NCBI GenBank assembly: GCA_002724835.1
Contig: PBPX01000065.1
Coordinates: 1 to 7,390, forward strand
Direction: 5' to 3'
Source: Actinomycetota bacterium
GTDB taxonomy: Bacteria; Actinomycetota; Acidimicrobiia; Actinomarinales; Actinomarinaceae
Length of the DNA: 7,390 nucleotides
Below are positions 1 through 6,824 of the stretch, piece after piece (positions within the stretch are counted from its first letter, which is position 1; each line of letters begins with the position of its first letter). Under the pieces are notes generated by a model. It was not told the origin of the DNA, made no database searches, and saw only the letters and a program-made list of their open reading frames with translations. The translations under genes and the position numbers were made by a program.

Positions 1-573
1 AAAGTTCTGCATATTACGTGCACCTATCTGTAATACATCAACATATTTTTCCATCATTTCTAAATGCTGAACGTCCATTATTTCACTAAATAGAGGAAGA
101 TTGTGGATGTCTGCAGCTTCTCTTAACATTATTAAACCTTCTTCTCCAAGGCCTTGGAAGCTATAAGGAGATGTCCTGGGTTTGAATGCCCCTCCTCTGA
201 GTCCATTTCCACCACTAGCTACTACACCTTCTGCTGTTTCAAGTGTCTGCTCTCTGTATTCAGCACTATCGGGTCCAGCAATAAAAGCTAGCTCTTTGCC
301 TCCTACTACAAGGTCCTTTATCTTAACTTCTGTATTTCCTTCTTTGAAGCTCCTGCTAGCAAGTTTATAAGGCCTTCCGACTGGAATGACTTCATGAACA
401 TTCTCTAATAAACGCATTATTGCTCTATTATCTTCGATAACCTTTCCACTGACTGCTACAACTGTCCTTTCTACTCCATAAATAACTAAGGGTTCATGTC
501 CTTGTTCAACAGCTTTAGACTTAATTCTTTCGACATCTTCTTCTGTTGCCGATTGTTTCATTACTACTATCAA
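1..573 (-). CDS. aroF: DAHP synthase (3-deoxy-7-phosphoheptulonate synthase), type I-beta, 5' part; gene runs off the left edge
   Basis: This enzyme condenses phosphoenolpyruvate and erythrose-4-phosphate, the first step of the shikimate pathway, in the cytosol. The first 191 codons are in the window. Residues 1 to about 70 match the small ferredoxin-like N-terminal domain of the Thermotoga/Bacillus-type enzymes, and the TIM barrel starts near residue 95 (FIAGPDSAE). The substrate-binding block RGGAFKPRTSPYSFQGLG and the downstream QIGARNMQNF are clear family signatures. The start is chosen at TTG 571-573, which gives MIVVMK, the typical family N-terminus, behind the Shine-Dalgarno AGGAGGA at 577-583. 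The later ATG at 559-561 is 15 nt or more from that site. The odd feature is Asp102 (codon 268-270) where the family has its metal-binding Cys. The gene follows an attenuator with a Tyr/Phe leader peptide. The identity is secure; the activity of the Asp variant is unknown. Confidence 0.95.
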   Translation of the reverse strand, partial: MIVVMKQSATEEDVERIKSKAVEQGHEPLVIYGVERTVVAVSGKVIEDNRAIMRLLENVHEVIPVGRPYKLASRSFKEGNTEVKIKDLVVGGKELAFIAGPDSAEYREQTLETAEGVVASGGNGLRGGAFKPRTSPYSFQGLGEEGLIMLREAADIHNLPLFSEIMDVQHLEMMEKYVDVLQIGARNMQNF

Positions 574-576
574 TCT

Positions 577-583
577 TCCTCCT
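577..583 (-). promoter_or_regulatory. Ribosome binding site of the DAHP synthase gene
   Basis: AGGAGGA lies 3 nt before TTG 573-571, or 4 nt if only AGGAGG is counted. The spacing is short, but it is much better than for the next ATG at 561. It therefore decides for the TTG start. It begins right after the U-tract of the attenuator terminator. Confidence 0.7.
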
Positions 584-613
584 AAATAAAAAAATCGGGC
601 CTTTGCCCGATTT
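584..613 (-). terminator. Intrinsic terminator in the DAHP synthase leader (attenuator hairpin)
   Basis: Read on the minus strand, a perfect 9-bp stem AAATCGGGC (613-605) / GCCCGATTT (600-592) with loop AAAG is followed by a T-rich tract (TTTTATTT). The T-tract is on the minus side only, so it terminates leftward transcription. It ends immediately before the ribosome binding site of the DAHP synthase gene. It must therefore be read through, or prevented from forming, for that gene to be expressed from any upstream promoter. It could also act as the 3' end of the chorismate mutase transcript. Confidence 0.88.
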
Positions 614-657
614 CACACAACGTAACTTTAGGGCAACTTATATGTGCTCACTAAAGT
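603..657 (-). promoter_or_regulatory. Competing RNA pairings of a transcription attenuator (1:2 stem and antiterminator)
   Basis: Two alternative pairings are visible on the minus strand. ACTTTAG (657-651), inside the Tyr9-Phe10-Ser11 codons of the leader peptide, is complementary to CTAAAGT (631-625). TTGCCC (636-631), just past the leader stop, is complementary to GGGCAA (608-603), which contains the 5' arm and loop of the terminator. The second pairing would block the terminator. A ribosome stalled at the Tyr/Phe codons would break the first pairing and free the second. A ribosome at the stop codon would cover TTGCCC and let the terminator form. Base pairing is seen in the sequence; the mechanism is inferred by analogy with the trp/phe attenuators. 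Confidence 0.72.
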
Positions 658-682
658 AAAAGTATGTGTTGTTTAATTTCAT
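638..682 (-). CDS. Tyr/Phe-rich leader peptide controlling DAHP synthase
   Basis: A 14-codon reading frame, ATG 682-680 to TAA 640-638, encodes MKLNNTYFYFSEHI. The alternating Tyr-Phe-Tyr-Phe block (codons at 664-653) names two end products of the pathway whose first enzyme is encoded just downstream. There is no Trp codon, so the signal would be Tyr and Phe supply. No Shine-Dalgarno precedes the ATG. A TAnnnT-type -10 box lies 7 nt upstream, which suggests a leaderless transcript starting at or next to the ATG. The stop codon is 24 nt before the terminator stem, the usual geometry of attenuator leader genes. From memory, a Tyr/Phe leader before a DAHP synthase gene has been described in Corynebacterium glutamicum, so the principle has a precedent. 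Confidence 0.78.
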   Translation of the reverse strand: MKLNNTYFYFSEHI

Positions 683-689
683 TGAATTT

Positions 690-717
690 ATGTTAGCAGG
701 AATAACTAGTATGCAAA
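690..717 (-). promoter_or_regulatory. Possible leaderless promoter of the leader peptide/DAHP synthase transcript
   Basis: TTTGCA (717-712), a 16-nt spacer, then TAACAT (695-690). The -10 fits the loose TAnnnT pattern and ends 7 nt before the leader ATG. The -35 matches consensus at 4 of 6 bases. Support comes mainly from position. Without it, the leader could still be transcribed by readthrough from the chorismate mutase gene. Confidence 0.4.
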
Positions 718-724
718 TAGTTTT

Positions 725-1066
725 TTATCTATCAGGACGTAAATTTTTAGCTTCATTTAGATAAACATGATTTACATCTATATCTTCTTGATATGTAACT
801 AAAATTCTTATACAACCTTCTAAATCAGTAGAAATATTAGGGGCTAATGTATCAATTACTGAAATATATTCATAGCCCATATCTCTTACAGCTTTTGCAG
901 GGAAAGCTTCTGTTAAGTCGTGTGTAGTAGTAAAAACAATAGAAACAATTTTTTTTGGTTCTAACGAATTTTTTTCTATTATTTCAGAAAATAAAATCTT
1001 AGAAGATTCAATAATATCTTCTTTATTATTTTTAACTGTTGCAATTGCCCCTCGAATAGCATTCAT
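725..1066 (-). CDS. aroH: Chorismate mutase, AroH type
   Basis: The enzyme rearranges chorismate to prephenate, the committed step toward phenylalanine and tyrosine. It belongs to the small trimeric AroH (Bacillus subtilis) fold and not to the AroQ helical type. At 113 residues it is slightly shorter than the 122-127 of known members, mostly at the C-terminus. Matching positions are IRGAI (Arg5, B. subtilis Arg7), FPAKAVR (Phe55, Arg61), CIRIL (Arg87, equivalent to the catalytic Arg90), HVYL (Tyr102, equivalent to Tyr108) and LRPD (Arg110, equivalent to Arg116). The segment that normally carries Cys75 and Glu78 reads VIDTLAP here, placing Asp72 and Ala75 at those sites. The upstream GGAG is only 2 nt from the ATG, too close for normal use; a leaderless start is more likely. 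It is followed by the attenuator and the DAHP synthase gene, so two aromatic-pathway steps are adjacent. Confidence 0.93.
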   Translation of the reverse strand: MNAIRGAIATVKNNKEDIIESSKILFSEIIEKNSLEPKKIVSIVFTTTHDLTEAFPAKAVRDMGYEYISVIDTLAPNISTDLEGCIRILVTYQEDIDVNHVYLNEAKNLRPDR

Positions 1067-1072
1067 GTCTCC

Positions 1073-1100
1073 ACTATAAAAAAAAGGTGGACATTGTCCA
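1073..1100 (-). promoter_or_regulatory. Leaderless promoter of chorismate mutase, nested in the groEL terminator
   Basis: TGGACA (1100-1095, 5 of 6 to TTGACA), a 16-nt spacer, and TATAGT (1078-1073, 5 of 6 to TATAAT). The -10 ends exactly 6 nt before the ATG at 1066-1064, so transcription would begin at the start codon. The -35 lies in the 5' stem and loop of the groEL terminator hairpin, and the spacer includes the hairpin's 3' arm and T-tract. Confidence 0.6.
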
Positions 1101-1109
1101 CCTTTTTTT
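1078..1109. terminator. groEL intrinsic terminator (symmetrical hairpin)
   Basis: The stem GGTGGAC (1086-1092) / GTCCACC (1096-1102) has a 3-nt loop and is flanked by an A8 run (1078-1085) and a T7 run (1103-1109), which extend the pairing. On the minus strand, 17 nt after the groEL stop, it is a GC-rich hairpin followed by eight T. The symmetry would also allow termination in the plus direction, but no plus-strand gene is seen nearby. Confidence 0.9.
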
Positions 1110-1126
1110 AAAAAATAAAGAAATGT

Positions 1127-2758
<1,632 letters not shown>

Positions 2759-2770
2759 TTATTTCTCCTC

Positions 2771-3064
2771 TTACTTACCTAGCTTTGCAAGAATATCCCT
2801 GCTTGATAAAATTAAATACTCTTGGCCATCTACTTTTATTTCTGTTCCACCATATTTTGAGTAAACAACCTTGTCGCCTTTGCTTACATCTGGTTTAATT
2901 TTTTCACCTTTATCGTTAGGCTCACCAGGGCCTACAGCAACTACTTCTCCTTCTTGTGGCTTTTCTTGTGCCGAATCAGGAATAATAATTCCTGAAGGAG
3001 TCTTCATATCTTCTTCTGACATAGGTTTTACAACAACCCTGTCTCCGAGTGGTTGAAGATTCAT
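2771..3064 (-). CDS. groES: Co-chaperonin GroES (Hsp10)
   Basis: The 10-kDa heptameric lid of the GroEL cavity. The 97 residues are full length and begin [14 protein letters not shown]. The mobile loop that binds GroEL is visible at about residues 16-33 ([18 protein letters not shown]), followed by [13 protein letters not shown]. The C-terminal half has [18 protein letters not shown] and ends DILAKLGK. The start is set at ATG 3064-3062 because the perfect Shine-Dalgarno AGGAGGT (3078-3072) is 7 nt upstream. The ATG at 3070-3068 is only 1 nt from it and would add two residues not usual in the family. The upstream gap to tsaD shows neither the CIRCE inverted repeat nor a HAIR element, so heat-shock control is not evident from the sequence. 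Confidence 0.98.
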   Translation of the reverse strand: MNLQPLGDRVVVKPMSEEDMKTPSGIIIPDSAQEKPQEGEVVAVGPGEPNDKGEKIKPDVSKGDKVVYSKYGGTEIKVDGQEYLILSSRDILAKLGK

Positions 3065-3071
3065 TAACATT

Positions 3072-3078
3072 ACCTCCT
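3072..3078 (-). promoter_or_regulatory. groES ribosome binding site
   Basis: AGGAGGT is a full match to the anti-Shine-Dalgarno core, 7 nt before ATG 3064-3062. It decides between the two in-frame ATG codons. Confidence 0.85.
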
Positions 3079-3145
3079 AAAATTTTTTTCTACATTGTGA
3101 ATTTAATACTGTTATGTTTATATACGTATTTTTTTTTAATTATTG

Positions 3146-4147
3146 TTAACTTATTATTGAAGATAATCTAATGTCTTCAAGCCCTAAATCATTAGTTATT
3201 AAATTATTTTTTGCTGCAATACAAATCATTGCTGCATTATCAGTAGATAATTTTGGTGAGGGTAATAATAAATCCTTATTTTCATTTTCAGCAAAAATCA
3301 TTAATTTTTCTCTTAATCTTGAGTTTGCCATTACTCCACCTCCACCTGAGATAGTAGGTACATTTGTCTCTTTTACAGCTTTTTCAAATATAGACATTAA
3401 AGAATCTACAATTGCTTCCTGGTAAGAAGCAGCAAAATCTTTTTTACTTATCGGTTGATCATCTGGTAGCCCTTGTAGATAGTAAATTGCAGCAGTTTTT
3501 AATCCAGAAAATGAGTAGTCAAATTTATTTGAAGTCTTTGGTCTAGGAAAGTCAATTTTTGTTTCATCTCCTCCATCTCCTATTTTTTGAATAGCTGGGC
3601 CACCAGGAAATCCAAAGCCACAATACCTAGAAAGTTTATCGAAGGCTTCTCCAGCAGCGTCATCAATTGTTGTCCCTATTAAATTATATTTACCCCACTC
3701 TTCAACTAAAACAATCTGGGTGTGTCCGCCAGAAACTAGTAATGATAAAAAAGGTGGTTTTAAAGATGGATTTTCTATTAAAGGAGCACTTAAATGTCCT
3801 ACCATATGGTCTACTCCTAAAAATGGCTTTTCCAAAGACCAAGCAATTGACTTTGCAAAATTATAGCCAACAACAAGACTGCCCGCTAGCCCAGGACCAT
3901 CTGTTGAGGCTACTACATCTACTTCTGAGAGCTCCACTCCTCCCTCGTTAAGGGCAGAATGCAATAAATTTCTAATCATTTCAGCATGAGCTCTTGATGC
4001 AACTTCTGGAACTACGCCGCCAAATTTTTCATGCAGATCTATTTGTGAAGATATCTTATTTACTAATAGCTCATCATTTCTCATAATTGCTATAGCTGTC
4101 TCATCACAACTAGTCTCAAAACCTAATATTATTTTATCCTCAAGCAT
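3146..4147 (-). CDS. tsaD: tRNA N6-adenosine threonylcarbamoyltransferase TsaD (Kae1/Gcp family)
   Basis: This is the catalytic subunit that transfers threonylcarbamoyl from its AMP adduct to A37 of ANN-decoding tRNAs, giving t6A. It works in the cytosol with TsaB and TsaE; the adduct is made by TsaC, which is not in this window. The 333 residues are full length. The ASKHA fold starts at GFETSCDETA (9-18). The metal-binding HxxxH is His114 and His118 (DHMVGHLSA). Further signatures are SGGHTQIV, TTIDDAAGEAFDKL, GFPGGPAIQ, YSFSGLKTA, GGGVMANSRLR and STDNAAMI with metal ligand Asp303 near the end. The start overlaps the end of rimI by 8 nt and an AAGGG about 10 nt upstream may serve as the ribosome binding site. 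It is the last gene of the glmS-to-tsaD run; no hairpin terminator follows it before groES. Confidence 0.98.
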   Translation of the reverse strand: MLEDKIILGFETSCDETAIAIMRNDELLVNKISSQIDLHEKFGGVVPEVASRAHAEMIRNLLHSALNEGGVELSEVDVVASTDGPGLAGSLVVGYNFAKSIAWSLEKPFLGVDHMVGHLSAPLIENPSLKPPFLSLLVSGGHTQIVLVEEWGKYNLIGTTIDDAAGEAFDKLSRYCGFGFPGGPAIQKIGDGGDETKIDFPRPKTSNKFDYSFSGLKTAAIYYLQGLPDDQPISKKDFAASYQEAIVDSLMSIFEKAVKETNVPTISGGGGVMANSRLREKLMIFAENENKDLLLPSPKLSTDNAAMICIAAKNNLITNDLGLEDIRLSSIIS

Positions 4148-4583
4148 AAATTTTTTCCCTTAGATATACTTCTGCATCTTCATTGACATAATATTTTTTT
4201 CTCTTAGAAATTTTTTTAAATCCATATTTTTTGTAAAGCCTTTGTGCAACAGTATTTGATTCTCTAACTTCCAATATTATTTTTTTATATTCACTCTTTT
4301 CAAAATATTCAATTAACTCATCCATCAATTCAGTTGCAATATTTTTTCTTCTTGAGCCCTGATTTACACCAATTCCAAGAATCTCTATCTCTTCTTCTAA
4401 GAACTGAATCCCCAGATATCCTTTTATCGAATTCTCAACTTCGTAAATCCAATACTTAAATTTTTTATTTTTAATCTTTTCTTGAATAATTTCATAATTC
4501 CAGGCAGTCCCAAAAATTAATTTTTCTATCTTTTCAAGACTTCGGGCTGTTTCATTGTCACATTCAATAATTTCACTAATCAT
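4140..4583 (-). CDS. rimI: RimI-type GNAT N-acetyltransferase
   Basis: This is a GCN5-related acetyltransferase. The E. coli RimI acetylates the N-terminus of ribosomal protein S18; actinobacterial RimI is thought to have broader substrates. The 147 residues cover one GNAT domain: beta-4 strand EIEILGIGVNQ, the acetyl-CoA loop at 78-83, LEVRESN with Glu105 at the usual catalytic base position, AQRLYKKYGFKKI, and Tyr131 in the RKKYY segment matching the E. coli RNYY acid. The pyrophosphate loop reads RRKNIA where the family normally has RxxGxG/A, so the first Gly is Asn. It is set between tsaB and tsaD with 8-nt overlaps on both sides, the standard place for rimI, which supports the assignment more than the sequence alone. 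No good Shine-Dalgarno is seen, so translation is probably coupled to tsaB. Confidence 0.9.
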   Translation of the reverse strand: MISEIIECDNETARSLEKIEKLIFGTAWNYEIIQEKIKNKKFKYWIYEVENSIKGYLGIQFLEEEIEILGIGVNQGSRRKNIATELMDELIEYFEKSEYKKIILEVRESNTVAQRLYKKYGFKKISKRKKYYVNEDAEVYLREKIYA

Positions 4584-5280
4584 AAAAATTTACCATCTTT
4601 ACTAGGTTTTCTTTTGGAAGTGTAACATCAGGCTCTCTCATATATTCAATTTGAATTTCATTAAAATCTGGATATTTATTGCTTTGAAAAAGTCTTTCTC
4701 CCACATTAAATATATTTTCAGCAGTAACAAATCTTGGGTCAGCTAATTTTGTGTTACTGTCATTGAGTATTTTTTTGTTATCTATTAGATCCCAATTGCC
4801 AACTAATAACTTCTTATCTGAATCCTCAGAAATTTTTATTTCTAAATTATCCAATGTAATAACCTCTGGCTCTGTTGCTTTCGCAACACCTCCCGGCAAA
4901 GGATTATAGGTACAATATGCAAACTCATTTCTTTTAATATCAATTATTGAACATATCTTCCTATGGCTTGTATGTGCAGCAAACGCTAAAGCATCTAATC
5001 CATTTACTGGAATAATAGGTATCCCTAAAGATGAGCAAATACCTTGTGAGACTGCCATCCCTATCCTTAACCCGGTATAGTAGCCGGGCCCATTATCGAA
5101 ATAAACAGCATCTAAATCTTTTCTCTTGATTCCTGTCTTCTTAAATAGCTCATCAATTTGATTTAAAAGTAAACTTGTTGATCCTTTATCTGATTTAAAT
5201 ATAGAACTACTTACTAATTTTTGTTCAAAAATTGCTGCTGAAATATATTGACCAGATGTTGTAAGAGATAATTTAAACAT
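4576..5280 (-). CDS. tsaB: tRNA threonylcarbamoyladenosine biosynthesis protein TsaB (YeaZ)
   Basis: TsaB is the inactive paralogue of TsaD and forms the heterodimer on which TsaE acts during t6A synthesis. The 234 residues are of normal length. The N-terminal ASKHA lobe carries the family signature DNGPGYYTGLRIGMAVSQG near residues 63-81, followed by IPIIPVNGLDALA and IIDIKRNEFAYC, equivalent to the VIDAR(R)xEVY motif. The N-terminal phosphate-loop region is degenerate (LSLTTSG in place of IDTS), which is common because TsaB does not catalyse. The C-terminal third is poorly conserved, as usual. It starts 2 nt after the tsaE stop with no clear Shine-Dalgarno, and its end overlaps rimI by 8 nt, so it depends on translational coupling within the operon. 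Confidence 0.95.
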   Translation of the reverse strand: MFKLSLTTSGQYISAAIFEQKLVSSSIFKSDKGSTSLLLNQIDELFKKTGIKRKDLDAVYFDNGPGYYTGLRIGMAVSQGICSSLGIPIIPVNGLDALAFAAHTSHRKICSIIDIKRNEFAYCTYNPLPGGVAKATEPEVITLDNLEIKISEDSDKKLLVGNWDLIDNKKILNDSNTKLADPRFVTAENIFNVGERLFQSNKYPDFNEIQIEYMREPDVTLPKENLVKMVNFYD

Positions 5281-5282
5281 TA

Positions 5283-5687
5283 TTAATACGAAATCTTTCT
5301 AGTGTTTTCATCAATCACTTCAATCGTTATCAATCTCCAATTATCTAAATTAGCAGTTGGAAGAAGGTCAGACCATTCAATAAAAAATAAAGTATTTTCT
5401 TTAAACAGTGGTAAATCTAGATCATTGAATTCATGAATAGAAGAAATTCTATAAAGATCTACGTGGTAGACATCTAAATCTTCTTTGTTGTAACTCCTTA
5501 CAATATTAAAAGTAGGAGATGTAACCATTTCTTCAATACCTAAGTTTCTAATAATATTTTTAATAATTGTTGTTTTCCCAGCTCCTAAACTACCTTGGAA
5601 GCCAACTACTGATGGCACTGGTAGGTCTAACAAATACTCTTTTGTAAAACTACCTAACTCACCTTCAGTTATCTCAATACTATTCAA
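5283..5687 (-). CDS. tsaE: tRNA threonylcarbamoyladenosine biosynthesis ATPase TsaE (YjeE)
   Basis: This small P-loop ATPase resets the TsaBD complex during t6A formation. The 134 residues are slightly short but complete: Walker A GSLGAGKTT at 32-40 (Lys38, Thr39), switch-like VTSPTFNIV at 55-63, HVDLYR at 75-80 and IEWSD at 103-107 with the conserved Glu104. It starts with TTG at 5687-5685, because no ATG lies between the overlap with alr and the Walker A motif. The start overlaps the alr stop by 8 nt, and only a weak purine stretch precedes it. The next gene, tsaB, follows after 2 nt. Confidence 0.95.
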   Translation of the reverse strand: MNSIEITEGELGSFTKEYLLDLPVPSVVGFQGSLGAGKTTIIKNIIRNLGIEEMVTSPTFNIVRSYNKEDLDVYHVDLYRISSIHEFNDLDLPLFKENTLFFIEWSDLLPTANLDNWRLITIEVIDENTRKISY

Positions 5688-6762
5688 CTTCTACTCTTTC
5701 AAGTCTTTCAGTTATGTTTGTCAAGATTTCCCATTCAATAGTTTTATTCCACTCAGCAATATCAAAAACAGAGATCTTTGATTTCCCATCTTCAGAAGAG
5801 CCAAGTATAACAACCTCGTCATTCACTTCTGCATTAACATCAGTAATATCAAATAAAATTTGATCCATAGTTACTCTTCCTATTAAATTACAGAATTGAT
5901 TATTAATTATTACCTTTCCTTCTGGAAAGGAGTTCCAAGGAAAGCCATCAGCGTAGCCTACTGGGGCAGTTCCAACTATTGTGTCTCTCTCAAGTGTTAA
6001 AGCTTTCCCATAAGAAACAGCTTCTCCTTTTTTTCTGTGCTGAATATTAGATATTCTTGTTTTGATCTCCATTGTGGGTTTAAGTTCATGATCCACTTCA
6101 ACAGGAGTTATATTGCAACCATAAACTGCTAAACCTACTCTGGAAAGATTAAAAATTGGATCAAAGTTATAAAAAGTTGATCCTGAGTTGTCTACGTGAA
6201 TTAATAAATCACTTGTGTCGATATTTGAGATGAGATCCTTAAATAACTTAATCGATATATCTGTAGGTTCCTTTTCTATATCTGCAACAGGGAAATGTGT
6301 ACAAATTCCTGTAAGATTTATATTTTCTGAGGAATCAATCTTTTCATATATTTTTTGAAAATCTTCTGGCTCACATCCAACTCTATGCATTCCCGTATCG
6401 ATCTTTATATGTGTATTAAATGAATTATCTGATTTCTTTAGTCCCTCAATAAAAAAATCATTGTAAACAGTTAAATCTATATTGTTTGAAACTACTTTAT
6501 CTATTTCTGATAATGAGGGCTCAGTAAGTAACAAAATACGAACATTATCAGATACACTTCGTACTTTTATAGCTTCATTAATAGCAGCAACTGCAAACCA
6601 TTTTACCCCACCTTCTATGGCGGTTTTAACAGCCCATTCAATTCCATGACCGTATCCGTTTGCTTTAACAACTAAACAAAGCTCTTTGTCTGAAAGACTT
6701 CTTAAATAATTTATATTATTTAAATAATTTGTCTTATTGACGTATATATATCCTCTATCCAT
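5680..6762 (-). CDS. alr: Alanine racemase, PLP-dependent
   Basis: It interconverts L- and D-alanine, supplying D-Ala for peptidoglycan. The 360 residues are full length. The N-terminal TIM barrel holds the PLP-binding lysine in VVKANGYGHG (Lys33), then KIDTGMHRVG, CTHFPVAD, HVDNSGS and SRVGLAVYG. The C-terminal beta domain supplies the second catalytic residue, the Tyr in GEAVSYGKA, and GYADGFPW and GRVTMDQ signatures. It lies in the actinobacterial order before tsaE, which it overlaps by 8 nt. A 62-nt gap separates it from the cupin gene upstream. The stop of a tiny in-frame-independent ORF overlaps its ATG (TAATG). The Shine-Dalgarno is weak (GAG, 4 nt before the ATG). Confidence 0.97.
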   Translation of the reverse strand: MDRGYIYVNKTNYLNNINYLRSLSDKELCLVVKANGYGHGIEWAVKTAIEGGVKWFAVAAINEAIKVRSVSDNVRILLLTEPSLSEIDKVVSNNIDLTVYNDFFIEGLKKSDNSFNTHIKIDTGMHRVGCEPEDFQKIYEKIDSSENINLTGICTHFPVADIEKEPTDISIKLFKDLISNIDTSDLLIHVDNSGSTFYNFDPIFNLSRVGLAVYGCNITPVEVDHELKPTMEIKTRISNIQHRKKGEAVSYGKALTLERDTIVGTAPVGYADGFPWNSFPEGKVIINNQFCNLIGRVTMDQILFDITDVNAEVNDEVVILGSSEDGKSKISVFDIAEWNKTIEWEILTNITERLERVEVE

Positions 6763-6824
6763 TACTCAACATGCTCTTTCATAGTTGTTGTTCCTGTCAT
6801 TTAATTTAAAACAATCGAAGCGAA

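Noticed and set aside
182..370. 62-codon plus-strand ORF opposite the DAHP synthase gene
   Set aside because: Antisense to a clearly conserved coding region; Ser/Pro/Leu-rich shadow translation.
559..561. ATG as the start of DAHP synthase
   Set aside because: It is 15 nt or more from the AGGAGG site and would remove MIVV, which matches the family N-terminus; the TTG at 573 fits better.
584..613. Hairpin as a simple end-of-gene terminator for chorismate mutase only
   Set aside because: It is directly followed by the DAHP synthase ribosome binding site with no room or boxes for a separate promoter after it, so it must lie inside that gene's leader. A dual role remains possible.
3065..3070. 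Upstream in-frame ATG for groES adding Met-Leu
   Set aside because: It is 1 nt from the Shine-Dalgarno AGGAGGT, too close to be used; the ATG at 3064 has ideal spacing and gives the normal GroES N-terminus.
3122..3129. Palindrome ATACGTAT before groES as an operator
   Set aside because: Only 8 bp, unrelated to CIRCE or HAIR, and expected by chance in AT-rich sequence.
3667..3951. 94-codon plus-strand ORF opposite tsaD
   Set aside because: It lies fully inside tsaD, a conserved gene with all its motifs. Its translation is low-complexity Leu/Lys/Gln with no recognisable domain and no ribosome binding site.
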